Shown one piece after another: positions 28,776 to 30,171 of a stretch of 30,171 nucleotides of DNA. The notes beneath the pieces were generated by a model, which saw only the letters and a program-made list of their open reading frames with translations, did not search any database and had not been told where the DNA came from. The stretch is from assembly GCA_023334545.1 (NCBI GenBank), contig JAADVB010000224.1, positions 1-30,171 of the forward strand, read 5' to 3'. Each line of letters opens with the position of its first letter. Positions within the stretch are counted from its first letter, which is position 1. The position numbers were made by a program, and so were the translations under genes. Origin of the DNA: Salisapilia sapeloensis (lineage: Eukaryota; Oomycota; Peronosporomycetes; Peronosporales; Salisapiliaceae).

Positions 28776-28788
28776 GAAGATTCTCGAA
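28776..28788 (-). promoter_or_regulatory. Heat-shock element upstream of STI1
   Basis: The sequence GAAGATTCTCGAA is three perfect alternating 5-bp units (nGAAnnTTCnnGAAn), the binding site of trimeric heat-shock factor HSF. It lies 66-79 bp before the STI1 ATG. STI1/HOP genes are heat-inducible in many eukaryotes, so position and target agree. Confidence 0.65.
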
Positions 28789-28823
28789 GGAGTACCATGG
28801 ATGTACCGGACACTAGAGGTCAA

Positions 28824-30171
28824 CTTGAAGGCGAGTTACTGCTTGGATCAATTGTTCGAGTACACGCGTCTATTCAAAAGCAAACAGCAGTAGACCTACC
28901 GGTCAATTGAATGAAGTGGTTCCTTACGAGTTGGCGAGGAACCCGTTATAAAGTGTACTACCAAATCGTTTATGACTTTTAAGCGAAATAAACGATATCT
29001 CAATGATAACCTTTTCGTAGCTTAATCAGCAAGCAACGGCATGCAGTTCAGCAGGTACTTGACTCGACAAACTCGTTTTACAATGACTGTGGTATTGTTC
29101 GTCAGTGGGAAACTTATATCCTGAGTGGACCATGCAGCATAGATCAAAAACTTGCCTTCTTGCCTTACAACTATTGTATGTACTCTTGAAGACATTTTAA
29201 CATGTTTAGTCGACAGTACAGTGAGCGATACCAGCTATGAGCTACTAGATAAGCTGCAACTACCATGTGCATTCAAATTAGGTGCATTGTATATGAGCAT
29301 ACCACCTACCAGATCATACGGTAATCTAGCCTGACACTGTTTCCACTTCAACAGTCGTACTCTTATGTGCAACCCAAGGCTCGGCCCGCTTCCATATATA
29401 TATTACCCTAATGATCATACTCTATCGTCCTATATAGAGTGATTTTGAGAAGCAGTCTAGACGAAAATCCACCACGGTCCAAATCATAGTTTAGAGATGG
29501 GTCGATGCAGGAGAATCAGTCGCCTCACTGGTAGATAACCGAAAGAAAGCTTATGACTGCAAGGAAAGTAGTGCCATCAGCGTGCTCTAATAGATCTTAG
29601 CTTTTAAACTTTAATGTGGTGATAGACGAAACTAATCTGCCATATTGCACAATGCAGCACGCAATCGCGACGACGAGCAATGCGCTATTAATCCGCTGCG
29701 GAGCATCCACTTTTCCATTCGTGCTCTCGTCCCTGCACGTGTAACCTTTCAAACCGAATTAAACCTACATGGTAGCTTCAATGATCAGAGAGCAGTCTTC
29801 ACTCTCTAATGAAATCCACTTACCACCGCGTTTAACTGACTCCACATCTCATATCTCGATCTTAACTTTTTAGGAAGGATATTCGCGGATTCACTTTTGC
29901 ATGTCGTCCTATCGAGCTTTCCACTTATTCGTTTATCGAGCTCTCTACAACCGTTTCGTCCGCAGATCTCACTCGCAGTCGGAATTGCTTCTGAGATCAG
30001 TTGTAACCCAAATTCATCGCGACGGCGGGAGAAAGAAAAGGCGTGAGTCCACCTGCTGTACATTAAATCGATAAGGCACTCTTTCATTCTCCAACTTACC
30101 ACAGACTCCACACGACCATCTCGATCTCCATCCGCATAGTACAAACTTCACAGCACTTTTGCCATGAGTAC
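28824..30171. other. Gene-free stretch at the right edge
   Basis: Frames are short and interrupted. The longest, 29806-30144 on the minus strand (112 aa), is basic, has no recognisable domain and contains two GTAAGT donor-like sites. It could be part of a gene entering from the right, but I cannot support one. An AT-rich run (TATATATAT) lies near 29393-29401. No tRNA, transposon end or long repeat was seen. Confidence 0.4.

Noticed and set aside
28710-28823. N-terminal extension of STI1 by 38 codons
   Set aside because: It lacks an ATG start and would place the heat-shock element inside coding sequence; the family starts at the MTDAES-type methionine.
29806-30144. 112-residue minus-strand frame near the right edge with a DGDRDGRVE string
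   Set aside because: It resembles half of an EF-hand loop only superficially and contains donor-like sites; no supporting partner motif is present in the window.

Overview
The window looks like nuclear DNA from an oomycete, most likely of the Peronosporales (Phytophthora or downy mildew type). The reasons are: introns of about 50-70 bp with GT...AG ends, some with a TACTAAC branch site; close matches to the oomycete core promoter (GCTCATTYYNCAWTTT); a broken START-FYVE gene of the type expanded in oomycetes; a lineage-type multipass membrane protein; a secreted GCC2/GCC3-repeat protein; and a membrane-anchored GH81 beta-1,3-glucanase. Base composition looks moderate by eye. The species cannot be fixed from the sequence alone.

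Left block (1-7.9 kb): the 3' end of a zinc-type alcohol dehydrogenase gene converges on a single-exon 7.4-kb gene for a 2460-residue protein. That protein has macroglobulin-like beta-sandwich stretches and a strongly acidic linker. I cannot assign it a function.

Middle block (7.9-13.9 kb): gene-poor. It holds a multipass membrane protein gene, reconstructed here with two introns (one of them 60 bp, stop-free and a multiple of three), and a START-FYVE pseudogene broken by in-frame TGA codons and a frameshift. No gene is seen in the rest.

Right block (13.9-28.8 kb): mostly compact. A coiled-coil protein gene converges on a GCC2/GCC3-repeat secreted protein gene, and their stop codons overlap. 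Then, on the minus strand, come a choline/ethanolamine kinase, a mitochondrial cardiolipin synthase (five exons, reconstructed), RER1 (four exons, reconstructed) and the GH81 glucanase, with one 845-bp gap without a gene between cardiolipin synthase and RER1. A 116-bp divergent promoter separates GH81 from an ELL-like transcription elongation factor gene, which converges on STI1/HOP. STI1 carries a perfect three-unit heat-shock element 66 bp upstream of its start codon. The last 1.4 kb holds no gene I can support.

The kinase and cardiolipin synthase both act in phospholipid synthesis, RER1 acts in Golgi-to-ER retrieval, and the glucanase and GCC protein are secretory-pathway products. This is probably ordinary eukaryotic gene order rather than a functional cluster. 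Exon boundaries were worked out by hand from splice sites, reading phase and family motifs; no alignment or expression data were available.
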